Positions 18,545 through 28,537 of a stretch of 64,000 nucleotides of DNA are shown here, one piece after another. Position 1 is the stretch's first letter. Each line of letters opens with the position of its first letter. Position numbers and translations under genes: made by a program. The notes beneath the pieces were generated by a model that was given only the letters and a program-made list of their open reading frames with translations, had not been told where the DNA came from and did not search any database. The DNA comes from an uncultured Desulfovibrio sp. (GTDB lineage: Bacteria > Desulfobacterota > Desulfovibrionia > Desulfovibrionales > Desulfovibrionaceae): the NCBI GenBank assembly GCA_934546745.1, contig CAKTDV010000004.1, positions 1 through 64,000 of the forward strand. Direction: 5' to 3'.

Positions 18545-19622
18545 TCTGATTAAGGTCTTGGGCTGTATTTGCGCCATCAAGATGTCTCTTCTGGGTCTTC
18601 TTGTGGCGGGTGTTCCCCTGCCCGGCTGGCTGGGTGGCGAAACGTTGACGCCGCGCCCGGCGCCGGGCGCCGGCAGTCTGGCGGATGCGGGACGGAACGC
18701 GCCTCCCGCCGTTGTGGCAACGCCCGAAGCGCCCGCCAGTGGGGCGGCGTTGCCGAAACGCCAGCCCGCCGTTGCGGCCAGAGACGTTTCGCTGGATAAT
18801 CTCCCCGTGCCGGATCGGGACGCGCCCACCGTGTCTCTGGCAAGCGCCTTTGCCCCCGCCGCGCCGTCCGCCCCAGCCGAACCCTCTGGCGGCGTACCGC
18901 GACTGCTGGCCGCCGAGGAACATGCGCCCGTCAACCGCGACGACAGCTGGTTTGACGTGTTCTCTCTCCGGGCATTGCCCATTCCTTTTCTTGGCAGCGC
19001 CCGCGTGGCCAACGCGGCCGCGACCGTCATGCCTGTTCCCAATGTGCAGCCCGCGCCCGCCAATTCCTTCAGTCCGGCGGCGCAGCAGATGCCTTACGGC
19101 TATGAGGCGAACGTTCTCGGCAACCTGCCCAACGGCATTGCCGCCGATACGCCTCTGCCGCCGCGCGGCGACGGCGGCGCGTTCGGTTCCCTGCCCGCCC
19201 TGCCTTCCTCCGGCGAGAGCGCCGTTGTCATTCCCGCCCCCAACGTGCAGCCGCCGGCCGATCAGGAAAACCCCAACACCAAAGCCCAGGAGCTGGCCCG
19301 CCAGCAGCAGGATATGCTTCTGCTTCGCGAGCAGATGGATCAGCGCCTCAAGGATATGCAGGGCGCGGAACACCGTATGCAGGATCTCATCCGTGAGGCC
19401 CGCGCGCTGGAAGACAAGAAAATGCGCTCGCTCATCCTCATGTATTCCAACATGAAGCCAAAAATCGCCGCCAAGGCGCTTGAGAACATGGATGACCGCA
19501 TTGCCATCCGCATCCTTTCAGGAATGCCGCCCAAGCAGGCCGGGGAAATTCTGACGTACACCACCCCCAAGAAGACCGCTGATTTCTCCGAGCTTATTTC
19601 CCGCATGAAGTCGGCTGACTGA
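18501..19622 (+). CDS. MotE-like flagellar protein (MgtE N-domain)
   Basis: A 373-residue protein: one N-terminal transmembrane segment (about residues 15-45), a long Ala/Pro-rich linker (about 50-250), a coiled coil (AQELARQQQDMLLLREQ, about 265-310) and a C-terminal MgtE-N type domain (MKPKIAAKALENMDDRIA, GMPPKQAGEIL). This layout fits MotE, a partner of the flagellar stator or export apparatus, and the FliJ neighbour supports it. ATG 18501 has AAGGAG 10 nt upstream, inside fliJ; the two are translationally coupled. The linker is unusually long. Confidence 0.78.
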   Translation: MTKSQHSATTPRIFNLIKVLGCICAIKMSLLGLLVAGVPLPGWLGGETLTPRPAPGAGSLADAGRNAPPAVVATPEAPASGAALPKRQPAVAARDVSLDNLPVPDRDAPTVSLASAFAPAAPSAPAEPSGGVPRLLAAEEHAPVNRDDSWFDVFSLRALPIPFLGSARVANAAATVMPVPNVQPAPANSFSPAAQQMPYGYEANVLGNLPNGIAADTPLPPRGDGGAFGSLPALPSSGESAVVIPAPNVQPPADQENPNTKAQELARQQQDMLLLREQMDQRLKDMQGAEHRMQDLIREARALEDKKMRSLILMYSNMKPKIAAKALENMDDRIAIRILSGMPPKQAGEILTYTTPKKTADFSELISRMKSAD

Positions 19623-20473
19623 TGCGCCTCGCTCTTCTTCTGGCCTATCAGGGAACCCGTTTCAGCGGTTGGCAGATTCAGGAAAAGCCCCGCGCCCCTC
19701 TTACGGTGCAGGGCGTTCTTGAGTCCGCCGTCGCCCATATTTCCTGCGGCCACGTCCGTCTGCACGGTTCCGGCCGTACCGATGCGGGCGTTCATGCCTA
19801 CGGGCAGGTCGTTCATGGCGATGTGCCCGACAGGCGCTTTCCTCCGCGGGGGGATTCCGTGGCTTCCGACGGTTGCGACGACGCCGGGCGGCGCTGGAGG
19901 CGCGCTCTCAACGCGCTTCTGCCTCCGGATATCCGCGTCCTGGCGGCGCATGCGGCACGGCCCGATTTTCATGCCCGTACCGACGCCCTGCATAAAACCT
20001 ATGTGTACGACTTCTGGCAGGAGCGCGCCTTTACGCCACCACGTCTTGTCTCCTTTGTCTGGCCCTGCGGTCCTCTTGTCGTTGACGCCATGCGCGCGGC
20101 CCTGTTGCCCCTGTGTGGGCGGCACAGCTTTGCCACGTTCCGCAATACCGGGACGGATACGGAAAGCGACGTGCGTACCGTGCTTGAGGCCCGTATCGAC
20201 GTTTTGCCTCCCTCTCCCTTTCTGCCGCCCCATGCTCCCGCCCTGCGTCTGACTCTTCGCGCGGATGGGTTCCTCAAGCAGATGGTGCGCAATATCGCGG
20301 GTATGCTTGTGGCCTGCGGACAGGGAAAGCTCTCCCCCGGAGATGTTCCGTCTCTGATTGCCGCCGGGGCTCGTCACGCCCTGTGTGCCCCGACAGCGCC
20401 TCCGCAGGGGCTTGCCCTTGCGCGGGTGGCCTATCCCTCCGGTGACGGCTTCCTCAACGTGAGCCCGCTCTAA
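19622..20473 (+). CDS. truA: tRNA pseudouridine synthase A
   Basis: TruA makes pseudouridine at tRNA positions 38-40. The 283-residue protein begins LLLAYQGTRFSGWQIQ, has the catalytic-Asp motif GSGRTDAGVHAYGQV near residue 50, and the C-terminal LRADGFLKQMVRNIAGML motif. Its ATG overlaps the stop of the MotE-like gene by 1 nt, so it may be carried on the flagellar transcript. It converges with tamB, overlapping by 4 nt. Confidence 0.96.
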   Translation: MRLALLLAYQGTRFSGWQIQEKPRAPLTVQGVLESAVAHISCGHVRLHGSGRTDAGVHAYGQVVHGDVPDRRFPPRGDSVASDGCDDAGRRWRRALNALLPPDIRVLAAHAARPDFHARTDALHKTYVYDFWQERAFTPPRLVSFVWPCGPLVVDAMRAALLPLCGRHSFATFRNTGTDTESDVRTVLEARIDVLPPSPFLPPHAPALRLTLRADGFLKQMVRNIAGMLVACGQGKLSPGDVPSLIAAGARHALCAPTAPPQGLALARVAYPSGDGFLNVSPL

Positions 20474-23400
20474 TAATTCATTTTCCAACGGATGTTCCCG
20501 CTGGTGTTCTGGCTCTCCGTGCGCATCTGGAGTTTTGTGCGCGGGGTGAGTTCCAGTTCCATGAGAACGGCGGTGCTGTCGGCGCGGCTTCCCTGTTCGA
20601 CGCCAAGATAGAGCTTCTCTCCGATGAATTTTCCGGCTTCGAGCGTCGTTTCCTCTGTTTCCTCGCCTTCGGCGGAGGTGGTGGCGCGGGAGTTGAGCCG
20701 CAGAACGTCCATTCCAGAGGTTTTGCGCGCAAGATCCATGACGTTGGAGCCGGAAGAGCCGAAGCCCGCCAGTTCGGCCACGGCGGCGGCCAGACGCAGA
20801 CTTTCCCAGCGACCGAGATCCTTGCTGTCGCGTCCAAAGAGGATACGGGAGATGATTTCCTCCTGGGGCAGGGTAGGACGGCTCTCAAGGGAAAGCCGGG
20901 GGCGCTGGGCCGATCCGGCGATGACGACGTCCGCTTCAATGTCTCCGGCATCGCGGGTCAGGGTAAGGGCTATCTGCGGATTGCTGACAGCGCCGCCGCT
21001 GAAGGTGACGCGGCCCTGGGAAAGGTGAAATTCCTTGTTGAGGAGTTGCAGCTTGCCGCTTCGCGCAAAGACGGCGCCGTTGACAAGGGGGGAGGCCAGA
21101 GGCCCGGCGGCGCTGAGGCGGATGCCCCAGTTGCTTTCGAGTCCGTAGCCGCGCACGATAAAGCCGGTGCGGGGGGCTGTTTTCAGGGTGGCGTTGATAA
21201 CGCCGTTCAGGGAAGGGGCCTGGGCGGCACTCTTCGGTACGGGAGGGGCGGCTTTGTCTGTGACCGGCAATGTGGTCACGCCGCCGGACGGCAGGTTGTT
21301 GAGCAGCAGAAGTCCCTCGTTGATCTCAAGATCCGCCTTGATCGCGGGAGCTTCAAGGGTTCCCCTGAGGTCGAGATCGCCGGAAAGCGCTATGTGCATA
21401 TCCCGACGGCGCAGCGGTTGCAGTCTGTTGATACGGGCATTGGCCTCGAAGGCCAGTGTGGCCGGGCGCAGATTGCCGGAAACCTCCAGTGTGCCGCCAC
21501 GCCCGTCGGCGGCACGCGCGGCAAGGTGGAGCAGGCCAAGACGATCAGACAGGGAGCGTGCCCGGTTGCCGATCTCCCGCAGCGAGGCCCGCACGTTGAT
21601 GCCGCGCAGTTCCATGCCGAGAGCCACATCCTCGAACCGTCCGTCCGTCAGGACAAGGTTGCCTGAGGGGATGGGAGCGGCAAGGGATCCGCCAAGATTG
21701 AAGTTTGCCGTGAGGCGTCCTGTCAGACGGCGATCCGCCAGAGGTACCAGCTTCCAGAGCGGGGCGATGCGTCCGTTCCAGTGCAGGGTGCCCTTCAGGG
21801 GGGCGTTCATGGCGGGCTGGGGCAGGCCGTCCGGGCGGAAGATCACGGGCACATGTGCCGAAAGACGTGCCTCATCGCCGCCGAGAGCCCGGAGCGTTTC
21901 AGGCGCAAGGGCGATCCGGGCGTCAAGGCCGGAAGCGTCCAGTTTTCCTTTGAGGATGGCGCTCAACGGGGGGAGGGGAGTCTGGGGAATCCGTATGTCG
22001 CCGGCTTTGAGTGAGAAGGCGCCGGAAGGTTGCGTTGGCGTTCCGCCAAGGGTGGCATTGAAGGTAAGGGCGCCCTGGGGAAGCGCCGGGACGAGGGAGC
22101 GCCATGCGGCGAGATCCGGAGCCTTGAGTTCCGCCGTGGCCCTGAGGGCGCGGGCGGACAGCGCGCCTTCCAGCGCGAGATGGCCGGAAGGGTGTATGTT
22201 TATGCGCCAGCGGGAAAAGGCCAGCGAAGGTTCCCCGGTCGTGCCGGGAGTGTGCGGACCGGGCAGACGGTAGCGAAGCAGTGCGCCAGGGGTTGCCGTC
22301 AGACCGGCGCGCAGACGCGGGAGAGAGGCTTCAAGGCGGTGCAGTTCGAGTTCTCCGGGTGTCCAGCGCAGGGAAAGGCGCGTTTTCAGGTCGCCATCGG
22401 AGGCGGCGTCCAGCGTCAGGCGTTCGGGAGATCCCTTGAGCGCAAGAGCGGCTTGCCGGAGACGGAATCCGGGAAGCCGGAGATCCCCAAGATGGCCGTC
22501 CACTTGCAGGCGTGTGTCCGCGATGCCGTCGAGCATATCCGCCTCAAGGCTGAGATCCGCCAGACGGGAGGAACCCACGCGCAGGCGGGGGGCCTGAAGC
22601 GTCACCTGGAGACGCTGCCGTTGCGGATCCGCCAGCGAGGCCGTGAGTGTCAGATGCGCGGCTTCGCCGGAACAGGGGAGCGAAAGATCGAACAGGCTGC
22701 CCAGCGCCGTTCCCAGTGCGTGCCAATCATCGATATCTGCGCGGATTTCGCCTTCCTGCGGGGGCAGGGTGTCAAGAATCTCGCGCAGAAGGGAGGGGGA
22801 GGCCGCGCCTGTGCCGGAGGTGGTGTCCGGCGGCGGGGCGGGATGCACGCGCCATGCTCCCCGCACGTGCGCGCCAGGGGCGGAAAGATTGATACGCGGC
22901 AGGGAGAGACGGCGTGCCGCGCCGCCCACATCCTGCGCCGCGCTGGCGGCAAGATCCATGTGGATGGGAGACGCCGTGCCGGTGGCGGCGCTGGCCGTCA
23001 GGCGGATGTCCGCCGTTGCGGCTTCGTCGCGCAGCAGCGCCGCCCAGGGCAGATCGCCGCTTTCCAGAAGCACGGTGGCCGAGCGCAGGTTCGGCAGGCC
23101 GGGCAGGGAGAGCGCGCGCGGGGAGGCGGCATCGGCCTGAAGGCGCAGCGTCGGAGCGTCCACGCTGCCGGACAGACGCAGGGTAAGCGTGGCGGGGGCA
23201 AAGAACGTCTGCACATCGGCGGGGCGCAGGCGTTCCGCGATGGCGGTGGCGAGACGCGCGGTGGACGACGGCCGGTAGGCGGTGTGCAGCGTCAGATCAA
23301 GGGGCGTATGCAGCCAGTCGGGTGAGGGGGGGGTCGCTTCCGCGCTTCCGGCAAGGCGCATCTCAACTTCCCCGAAAGGAGCGGCAAGGTTTCCGGACAG

Positions 23401-24213
23401 CTCAGGAATATGGGCTCGCAGAAGCCCCGCGCCAGCGTCGGCGTCAAACGAGAGCGCAACATGCGCTGATGCGGCGGGTGGGGCATCCGCCTCAGCCAGG
23501 GAGGCGTCCAGACGCAACGCGCCGCCGGTGTCAAAGGTCGTGGAAAAACGGGCTTCCAGCGATCCGGAAAGACGGGCGTGCAGCCAAGGGGCATGGGTTC
23601 CCGGAGCGGCCGCGTCCAAAGAGGCCAGCGCGGCGGGCATACTGCCGCGAATGTCAAGGGAGGCCACGCGGATGGTGGGCAGGAAACGCAGCGCGGACAG
23701 GGATTCGCCCACAAGGCCAAGGGCGGCGCGGACACTGTCCAGCGTCTGGGCGGCGGTGTTTTCCGGCGGCGGCGGAGACGGCGGCAGAAGCGGCGGCCGG
23801 GAAAGTGTCGCCTCCGCCACATGCAGACGGGCGACGTGCAGGGTTGTTCCCCGCCACCCCCAGGCAAGGGCGGCGTCCCGGACGGAAAGCCAGACGCCGT
23901 TCGCGTCACCCAGCGCCATGTCCAGCGTCAGATCGCATGGCAGGGAGCCGCGCAGACGTTCCACGCGCAGAGTCAGGCCCGTAGTTTCCAGAGGCGCTTT
24001 CAGGGCTTCGTTGACGGTATTTTCCAGCCATTGGCGGCCAGTATCACCGTTCAGCCAGTGCAGGGCCGCTCCCGCGGCGGCGCTGACGCAGAGCAGCAGG
24101 ACGAGCAGCGACACTCCCAGGCGGCGCGGCCAACGCCGGCGTGCCGGAAGATGCGACGGGAGCTGAGGCGGCGTGCCGGAGGAATCTGGAGCGGGTGTGC
24201 GGTGGGTTTCCAT
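20470..24213 (-). CDS. tamB: translocation and assembly module protein TamB
   Basis: TamB spans the periplasm and with the Omp85 protein TamA helps move lipids or autotransporters to the outer membrane. The 1247-residue protein has an N-terminal membrane anchor (about residues 28-52, LGVSLLVLLLCVSAAAGAAL), a very long repetitive beta-rich region, and the conserved C-terminal TamB/DUF490 domain (PQIALTLTRDAGDIEADV, LSRP-like EEIISRILFGRDSKDL, ending RWKMNY with a terminal aromatic). ATG 24213 overlaps the tamA stop (ATGA), so the two are coupled. Confidence 0.92.
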   Translation of the reverse strand: METHRTPAPDSSGTPPQLPSHLPARRRWPRRLGVSLLVLLLCVSAAAGAALHWLNGDTGRQWLENTVNEALKAPLETTGLTLRVERLRGSLPCDLTLDMALGDANGVWLSVRDAALAWGWRGTTLHVARLHVAEATLSRPPLLPPSPPPPENTAAQTLDSVRAALGLVGESLSALRFLPTIRVASLDIRGSMPAALASLDAAAPGTHAPWLHARLSGSLEARFSTTFDTGGALRLDASLAEADAPPAASAHVALSFDADAGAGLLRAHIPELSGNLAAPFGEVEMRLAGSAEATPPSPDWLHTPLDLTLHTAYRPSSTARLATAIAERLRPADVQTFFAPATLTLRLSGSVDAPTLRLQADAASPRALSLPGLPNLRSATVLLESGDLPWAALLRDEAATADIRLTASAATGTASPIHMDLAASAAQDVGGAARRLSLPRINLSAPGAHVRGAWRVHPAPPPDTTSGTGAASPSLLREILDTLPPQEGEIRADIDDWHALGTALGSLFDLSLPCSGEAAHLTLTASLADPQRQRLQVTLQAPRLRVGSSRLADLSLEADMLDGIADTRLQVDGHLGDLRLPGFRLRQAALALKGSPERLTLDAASDGDLKTRLSLRWTPGELELHRLEASLPRLRAGLTATPGALLRYRLPGPHTPGTTGEPSLAFSRWRINIHPSGHLALEGALSARALRATAELKAPDLAAWRSLVPALPQGALTFNATLGGTPTQPSGAFSLKAGDIRIPQTPLPPLSAILKGKLDASGLDARIALAPETLRALGGDEARLSAHVPVIFRPDGLPQPAMNAPLKGTLHWNGRIAPLWKLVPLADRRLTGRLTANFNLGGSLAAPIPSGNLVLTDGRFEDVALGMELRGINVRASLREIGNRARSLSDRLGLLHLAARAADGRGGTLEVSGNLRPATLAFEANARINRLQPLRRRDMHIALSGDLDLRGTLEAPAIKADLEINEGLLLLNNLPSGGVTTLPVTDKAAPPVPKSAAQAPSLNGVINATLKTAPRTGFIVRGYGLESNWGIRLSAAGPLASPLVNGAVFARSGKLQLLNKEFHLSQGRVTFSGGAVSNPQIALTLTRDAGDIEADVVIAGSAQRPRLSLESRPTLPQEEIISRILFGRDSKDLGRWESLRLAAAVAELAGFGSSGSNVMDLARKTSGMDVLRLNSRATTSAEGEETEETTLEAGKFIGEKLYLGVEQGSRADSTAVLMELELTPRTKLQMRTESQNTSGNIRWKMNY

Positions 24214-26210
24214 CAGAAGGATTGTCCTATGCTGACGTAGACGTGCAGGGGGGCGTCCCCGTCTTCGGGATGCAGCGGCGTTGCCACATCCAGCCGCAGG
24301 GGGCCGATGGGAGTGAAGTAACGCAGACCGAGGCCGGCCCCCCACCGCATGTCGCTGAACCAGCCGGGCAGGGCGTCACGATAGGCCATACCGCCGTCAA
24401 GGAAAGGGACGAGACCTATGTCGTCCGTGATTCGGAAGCGGGTTTCCAGATTGACGGTGTTGTAGGCAAGTCCTCCCAGCGGTTCTCCGTCCGAATCCTT
24501 TGGGCCGAGCGCCTGATAGCCGTAGCCGCGTACGGAGCTGGCTCCGCCCGCGAAGTAACGCAGGGGGCTGGGAGCCTGTTGCAGGCTTGCGCCGATCAGG
24601 CTTCCGGCGCGCAGACGTCCGGCCAGTACCAGCGGCGCTTTTGCATTGCGGTGATCCGTGTCGTCCGCCCTGAAGGGCGCGAAATAGAACATGGCGTCCA
24701 GTTCCTGCGCGCAGGCCGTGAACGGCGTATGGTAGTATCCGGTATAGGGGCTGAGCTTGAGGGCTATGTTGCTGCCTGCCGTGGGGGAAACCCGAAGGTT
24801 GCGGCTGTCGCGGCGCAGGGTCAGATTCGGGCCGAAATAGCTGTACAATGCCGCGTTGCGCGCATTTTCCGATAATTTGCCGCCTTCGCCGCCTATCCCC
24901 GCGCCTATCCACCAGGCGCGGTTGACGCGGTGCTCCAGCCGTGCAAAGCCGTCGATCGCCTGTTTGTCGTAGGCGTCCGTCGTTTCCTCCAGGGCGGCGA
25001 GGCGTCCCCGGAAGGTCGTATGGCGGCTGACCGCGGCGGGCTTGAACAGTTCTGTGATCAGACCTTTCCTATCGTAGGAATAGGGCGCGTCCACAGTGAT
25101 TTTTTCGCCGTTGCCGAAGGCGTTACGATGTTCCCAGTGGGCGTTGACGCCAAGGCCCGTGGCCGTATCGTAATGGGCTTCGGCTCCCAGCGTGCGAAAG
25201 GCAGGTGTTTCCTTGACATGAACCTCAATAGGGAGAGGCGCGGCGTCTCCCCCTGTTGGCAGAGACGCGGCGTCCAGCGCGGGCCGGACCTCGACGGAAC
25301 GGAACAGACCCAGCTCCCGCAGGGATTCGGCGAAGCGTTCCATGCGGATTTGATTCCACGGATCTTCCCCCGGAACCCAGGGAAGAAGGCGGTGGAGATA
25401 GGCGGCGTGAACCTTTTCGTTGCCGGTGACGCGGACATCTCCCAGCGTTGCCGGGGGGCCGGGATCGATATCCACCTGTACGTCCAGCGTCCGCTTTTCC
25501 CGATCCAGCAGATAGCGGGCCTCTGTAATGGCGGCGAAGGGGTAGCCGCGCCGGTGCAGGTTTTCGGGGAGACGTTCCACGGCGGCAAGAATGGCGTCGG
25601 CTGCCGCCGGGGTGTTTTTGGGGAGTTGCGCGATGACCGGAGAGAAATCGGGCGGCGGCAGCGGCTGGCGGACGGGGCTGCCCCACAGGGCGGAGATGCC
25701 GCTGTAGGTCGCGGAGCGGCTGGCGTGCTGGAAAGCGGAGGGGATGATCGGCGCTGGCGCGTAGATAACGCGCGTTTCGTTGACGGTGTAGCGCTGTCCG
25801 GGCTCCAGACGCAGCGTCACCCTCGCGGGGCGCGTTTCCGTTTGCATATCCAGCGAGACGGCGCCATCATAATAGCCCTGCGCATGCAGAAGCTGGATCG
25901 CCGTTGCCTCGTCGGCGCGGGCCCGGCGTTCCAGTCCCAGGATGCCGTCCGGGGGATCGTCTTTCAGGCGCAGCAGTTCGCTGATCGCTTCCATCCGCCG
26001 CTTGAGGCTGGCGTCGCCGGTTCGTCCGTCCGTGAGCCCGACGCGGACGGCGGCCACATAGGGGACGGGATCGGCGGGCCACGCGCTGTCTTCCGAGGAG
26101 GGCGCGGAGGCGTTGTCACCGGAGCGCGACGCCTGGCTGACCAGTAATCCGCACCCATGCAGCATACCGCAACACAACGTGAGAGCGATAACGAATAGAC
26201 GACTCATCAT
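24213..26210 (-). CDS. tamA: outer membrane Omp85 protein TamA
   Basis: A 665-residue Omp85/BamA-superfamily barrel. The N-terminus (LFVIALTLCCGMLHGC) ends in a lipobox-like LHGC, so it might be lipid-modified, which is not usual for TamA. POTRA-like modules follow (about 70-330, with RYTVNETRVIY and DVRVTGNEKVHAAYL), then the 16-strand barrel with the surface-antigen motif YFAGGASSVRGYGYQ and the GVG/GLRYFTPIGPLRLDVA end, closing with a terminal Phe. Position upstream of and overlapping tamB settles TamA rather than BamA. Start is the first of two adjacent ATGs at 26210. Confidence 0.92.
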   Translation of the reverse strand: MMSRLFVIALTLCCGMLHGCGLLVSQASRSGDNASAPSSEDSAWPADPVPYVAAVRVGLTDGRTGDASLKRRMEAISELLRLKDDPPDGILGLERRARADEATAIQLLHAQGYYDGAVSLDMQTETRPARVTLRLEPGQRYTVNETRVIYAPAPIIPSAFQHASRSATYSGISALWGSPVRQPLPPPDFSPVIAQLPKNTPAAADAILAAVERLPENLHRRGYPFAAITEARYLLDREKRTLDVQVDIDPGPPATLGDVRVTGNEKVHAAYLHRLLPWVPGEDPWNQIRMERFAESLRELGLFRSVEVRPALDAASLPTGGDAAPLPIEVHVKETPAFRTLGAEAHYDTATGLGVNAHWEHRNAFGNGEKITVDAPYSYDRKGLITELFKPAAVSRHTTFRGRLAALEETTDAYDKQAIDGFARLEHRVNRAWWIGAGIGGEGGKLSENARNAALYSYFGPNLTLRRDSRNLRVSPTAGSNIALKLSPYTGYYHTPFTACAQELDAMFYFAPFRADDTDHRNAKAPLVLAGRLRAGSLIGASLQQAPSPLRYFAGGASSVRGYGYQALGPKDSDGEPLGGLAYNTVNLETRFRITDDIGLVPFLDGGMAYRDALPGWFSDMRWGAGLGLRYFTPIGPLRLDVATPLHPEDGDAPLHVYVSIGQSF

Positions 26211-26331
26211 GTCTGTGGTGATACCGTGAAAGCCGCGTTGCCGCAATATCGGGAAAGGGCAACGCGGAAAAACGGCGTGGCGCCCGATCCCGCGTCCGTC
26301 GGAGCGCTCATAAGGTCAGGGTGAACCGGCG

Positions 26332-26862
26332 CTAGAAAGGCACTTCGTCCATGGAGGCTTCGGAAGGGAAGGCCGGGCCGAGATCTTCCCGCGGCTGCTG
26401 CGGGGGCGTCTGTGGGCGGGAAGGCGGCGCTTGCCGGGGGGCGTTGTAATTGCCGCCGCGCTGCTGGCGGGGTGCGGGAGCGCCATAGTCGGCTTCGTAA
26501 CCGCCGGGCGCGTTGCCGCCCGCGGCGGCGTTGGCCCCGCGCCGATCAAGAAACTGGACGCGCTGGGCCTTGATTTCCGTGGTATAGCGATCCTGACCGT
26601 TCTGATCCTGCCATTTCCGGGTTTGCAGGCTGCCTTCCACATACACAAGGCTGCCCTTGCTCAGATAGTTGGCGCAGTTTTCCGCCTGACGCTGGAATAC
26701 GGAGACGCGGTGCCATTCCGTGCGTTCGACCTTGTTGCCGTCGCGGTCGGTATAGGATTCGTCGGTGGCGATATTCAGTGTGGCAATGGGCGCGCCGGTC
26801 TGGGTATAGCGCAATTCGGGATCGCGTCCCAGATGACCGATGAGCATGACTTTGTTCAGCAT
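26332..26862 (-). CDS. ssb: single-stranded DNA-binding protein
   Basis: SSB binds single-stranded DNA in replication and repair. The 176-residue protein has the OB-fold start LNKVMLIGHLGRDPELRYT, WHRVSVFQRQAENCANYL and GSLVYVEGSLQTRKWQ (residues 1-105), a Gly/Gln/Pro-rich linker, and a C-terminal acidic tip ending DEVPF, the partner-binding tail. It follows the hypothetical gene at 26973 on the same strand after 110 nt. Confidence 0.97.
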   Translation of the reverse strand: MLNKVMLIGHLGRDPELRYTQTGAPIATLNIATDESYTDRDGNKVERTEWHRVSVFQRQAENCANYLSKGSLVYVEGSLQTRKWQDQNGQDRYTTEIKAQRVQFLDRRGANAAAGGNAPGGYEADYGAPAPRQQRGGNYNAPRQAPPSRPQTPPQQPREDLGPAFPSEASMDEVPF

Positions 26863-26972
26863 GGTTCTTTTCCCTCTTGCCGGGCATTTCCGGCGGGCGG
26901 CGGTTGGCGGCGTGGCGGAGACGCCGCGAATTCCCTTGAAAATAGGCCGTGTTGCGCGGGAGCGCAAGACGC

Positions 26973-27764
26973 TCATCCAAAGAAGCGGCGGAGGAGCCCT
27001 TTGCTTTTGGCGGGACGGTGGGAGGCGGCTTCCTCAAGCTCTTCTAGAATGTCGTCCATGTCGTTGCTGTGCCTGTCAGCGGCACGCGGGTCGCAGTGGC
27101 GGAGCGCGTTTTCCAGTGCCGCGCGGCAGGCGGCGGCACGCGCAAGGGGGGCCTTCAGGCGATCGCGGATTTCCGGCGGATAAGGGGCCTCTTTGACAAA
27201 ATCAAGCAGGCGCAGGGTATCGGCCGGGGGCGGGGCGGCGTCAGGATGCCGTTTTCCGTCGGCCTCGCGCAGCGCCTCGCACAGGTGGGGGCAGGTTTTT
27301 TCCAGCAGGGCCGGATTCCAGGTGACCGCCCTCGCCTCAACGAGAGCGGGAGGCGGGCCGGGCGTTGCCGTGAGCGGCGCTCCCGCAAGGATCGCTTCTA
27401 GACTGTCCAGGACGTTTACCACATCGTCCAGAGCCTCGGCGGCATCGGCGGTGCGCCAGCGGCCCAGCGCCTCGCCCAGCCTGTCCGCCGTTTGCGACAG
27501 ATGTTCCAGAATATCGTCGGGCAGAGGGGCAAGACTGTCGGGAAAGATTCGCGCAATCTCCCCCAGCGTTTGCGCCAGTTCACGCACGCCGGGCATGGGC
27601 TGGCCTTCCTCCCAGCGTGGCAGAAAAAGCCCCTGTCCGCCGTCAAGAATGCCGTTGCGGCGGTGCAGTGTCCAAGCCAGCTCGCACAGGCGCGGCCAGC
27701 GCTTGCGGGCCGCTCCTGGATCCGGCGTCAGGCATGTCAGGCGGATTTGCAGGATGTTCCCCAT
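26973..27764 (-). CDS. hypothetical protein upstream of ssb
   Basis: A 263-residue soluble protein, helical and Ala/Leu-rich, starting MGNILQIRLTC. It has no signal peptide, membrane segment or motif I recognise. The C-terminus is a charged tail (DDILEELEEAASHRPAKSK) ending in a basic RRFFG. AGGAGG precedes ATG 27764, so it is very likely expressed. Only its neighbour ssb gives any context. Confidence 0.65.
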   Translation of the reverse strand: MGNILQIRLTCLTPDPGAARKRWPRLCELAWTLHRRNGILDGGQGLFLPRWEEGQPMPGVRELAQTLGEIARIFPDSLAPLPDDILEHLSQTADRLGEALGRWRTADAAEALDDVVNVLDSLEAILAGAPLTATPGPPPALVEARAVTWNPALLEKTCPHLCEALREADGKRHPDAAPPPADTLRLLDFVKEAPYPPEIRDRLKAPLARAAACRAALENALRHCDPRAADRHSNDMDDILEELEEAASHRPAKSKGLLRRFFG

Positions 27765-27874
27765 AGCAGCCTCCTTCTCTTCCGAGTCAGGCGCGGTCCG
27801 ATCCCGCGCCCGCCTGGAGCGGTGTTCACGTGGGCACTGCGAAACCGATCCCGCGCGTTGCAGGGGGCGGCGCT

Positions 27875-28525
27875 CTAGCCGCCTTCCGTCCATTCCGTCT
27901 GGACGCGCATGATGACATCCTGTATGGCGGAAAGCTGATCCTGAGGGCAGACGCCGATCAGGGGCGCGCCAGCGTCCATATTTTCGTTGATGGTGAAGTA
28001 GATGGCGTAGATGACGCCGTCAGGGCCCGAGTAATGGACGGGCACCTCGCGTTTCATGCGGGACATGATGAGCAGTTCCATGCCGTCCCGCACCTGCACG
28101 GAATGGGCGTCGGAGGCACGGATTTTTTTGTCCACCTCAGGGATGAAATAATATTTCGCACGCTCAGGGGCGCAAAAGAGATGCAGGGCCTTCTTGAGGA
28201 TGGCGTGTTCCATCTCGGCGCGCGTGAGCCTGTGGCGCAGGATCATGAGCGGTGTTCCGGCTTCCACGAAGCGCCCTTCGAGCTCGCTGTGGATGCGGCG
28301 GATCTCGCCTTTCTCCGGCGCAAGGATGGGTTTGGGGTTGCGTTCGCGTTCCAGTGTGGCAAGCCGGGTGCCGGGTTTTTCCTTCCATTGGCCCTGCGGC
28401 CCCATGACCGTATCGCCGGCCTTGAGACCGGCAAAGGTGACGACGCCGGTATGGGGGGTGGCTATGACGATGTCGCGATAGGGAGAAGCCTTGATTTCTT
28501 CCAGCAGTTTCGAAATATCGATCAT
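27875..28525 (-). CDS. biotin carboxyl carrier protein of acetyl-CoA carboxylase
   Basis: A 216-residue protein, third in the acc operon. The C-terminal half has a biotinyl-type hammerhead (GMELLIMSRMKREVPVHYS, with Lys158 in RMKRE at the place of the usual AMKM lysine, then NENMDAGAPLIGV). The N-terminal half has a second lipoyl-like fold (TPHTGVVTFAGLKAGDTV, APEKGEIRRI) without such a lysine. The site is divergent from the canonical EAMKM, so biotinylation is inferred from position and fold. It starts 12 nt after the accA-accD gene. Confidence 0.75.
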   Translation of the reverse strand: MIDISKLLEEIKASPYRDIVIATPHTGVVTFAGLKAGDTVMGPQGQWKEKPGTRLATLERERNPKPILAPEKGEIRRIHSELEGRFVEAGTPLMILRHRLTRAEMEHAILKKALHLFCAPERAKYYFIPEVDKKIRASDAHSVQVRDGMELLIMSRMKREVPVHYSGPDGVIYAIYFTINENMDAGAPLIGVCPQDQLSAIQDVIMRVQTEWTEGG

Positions 28526-28537
28526 GGGCGGCCTTCC

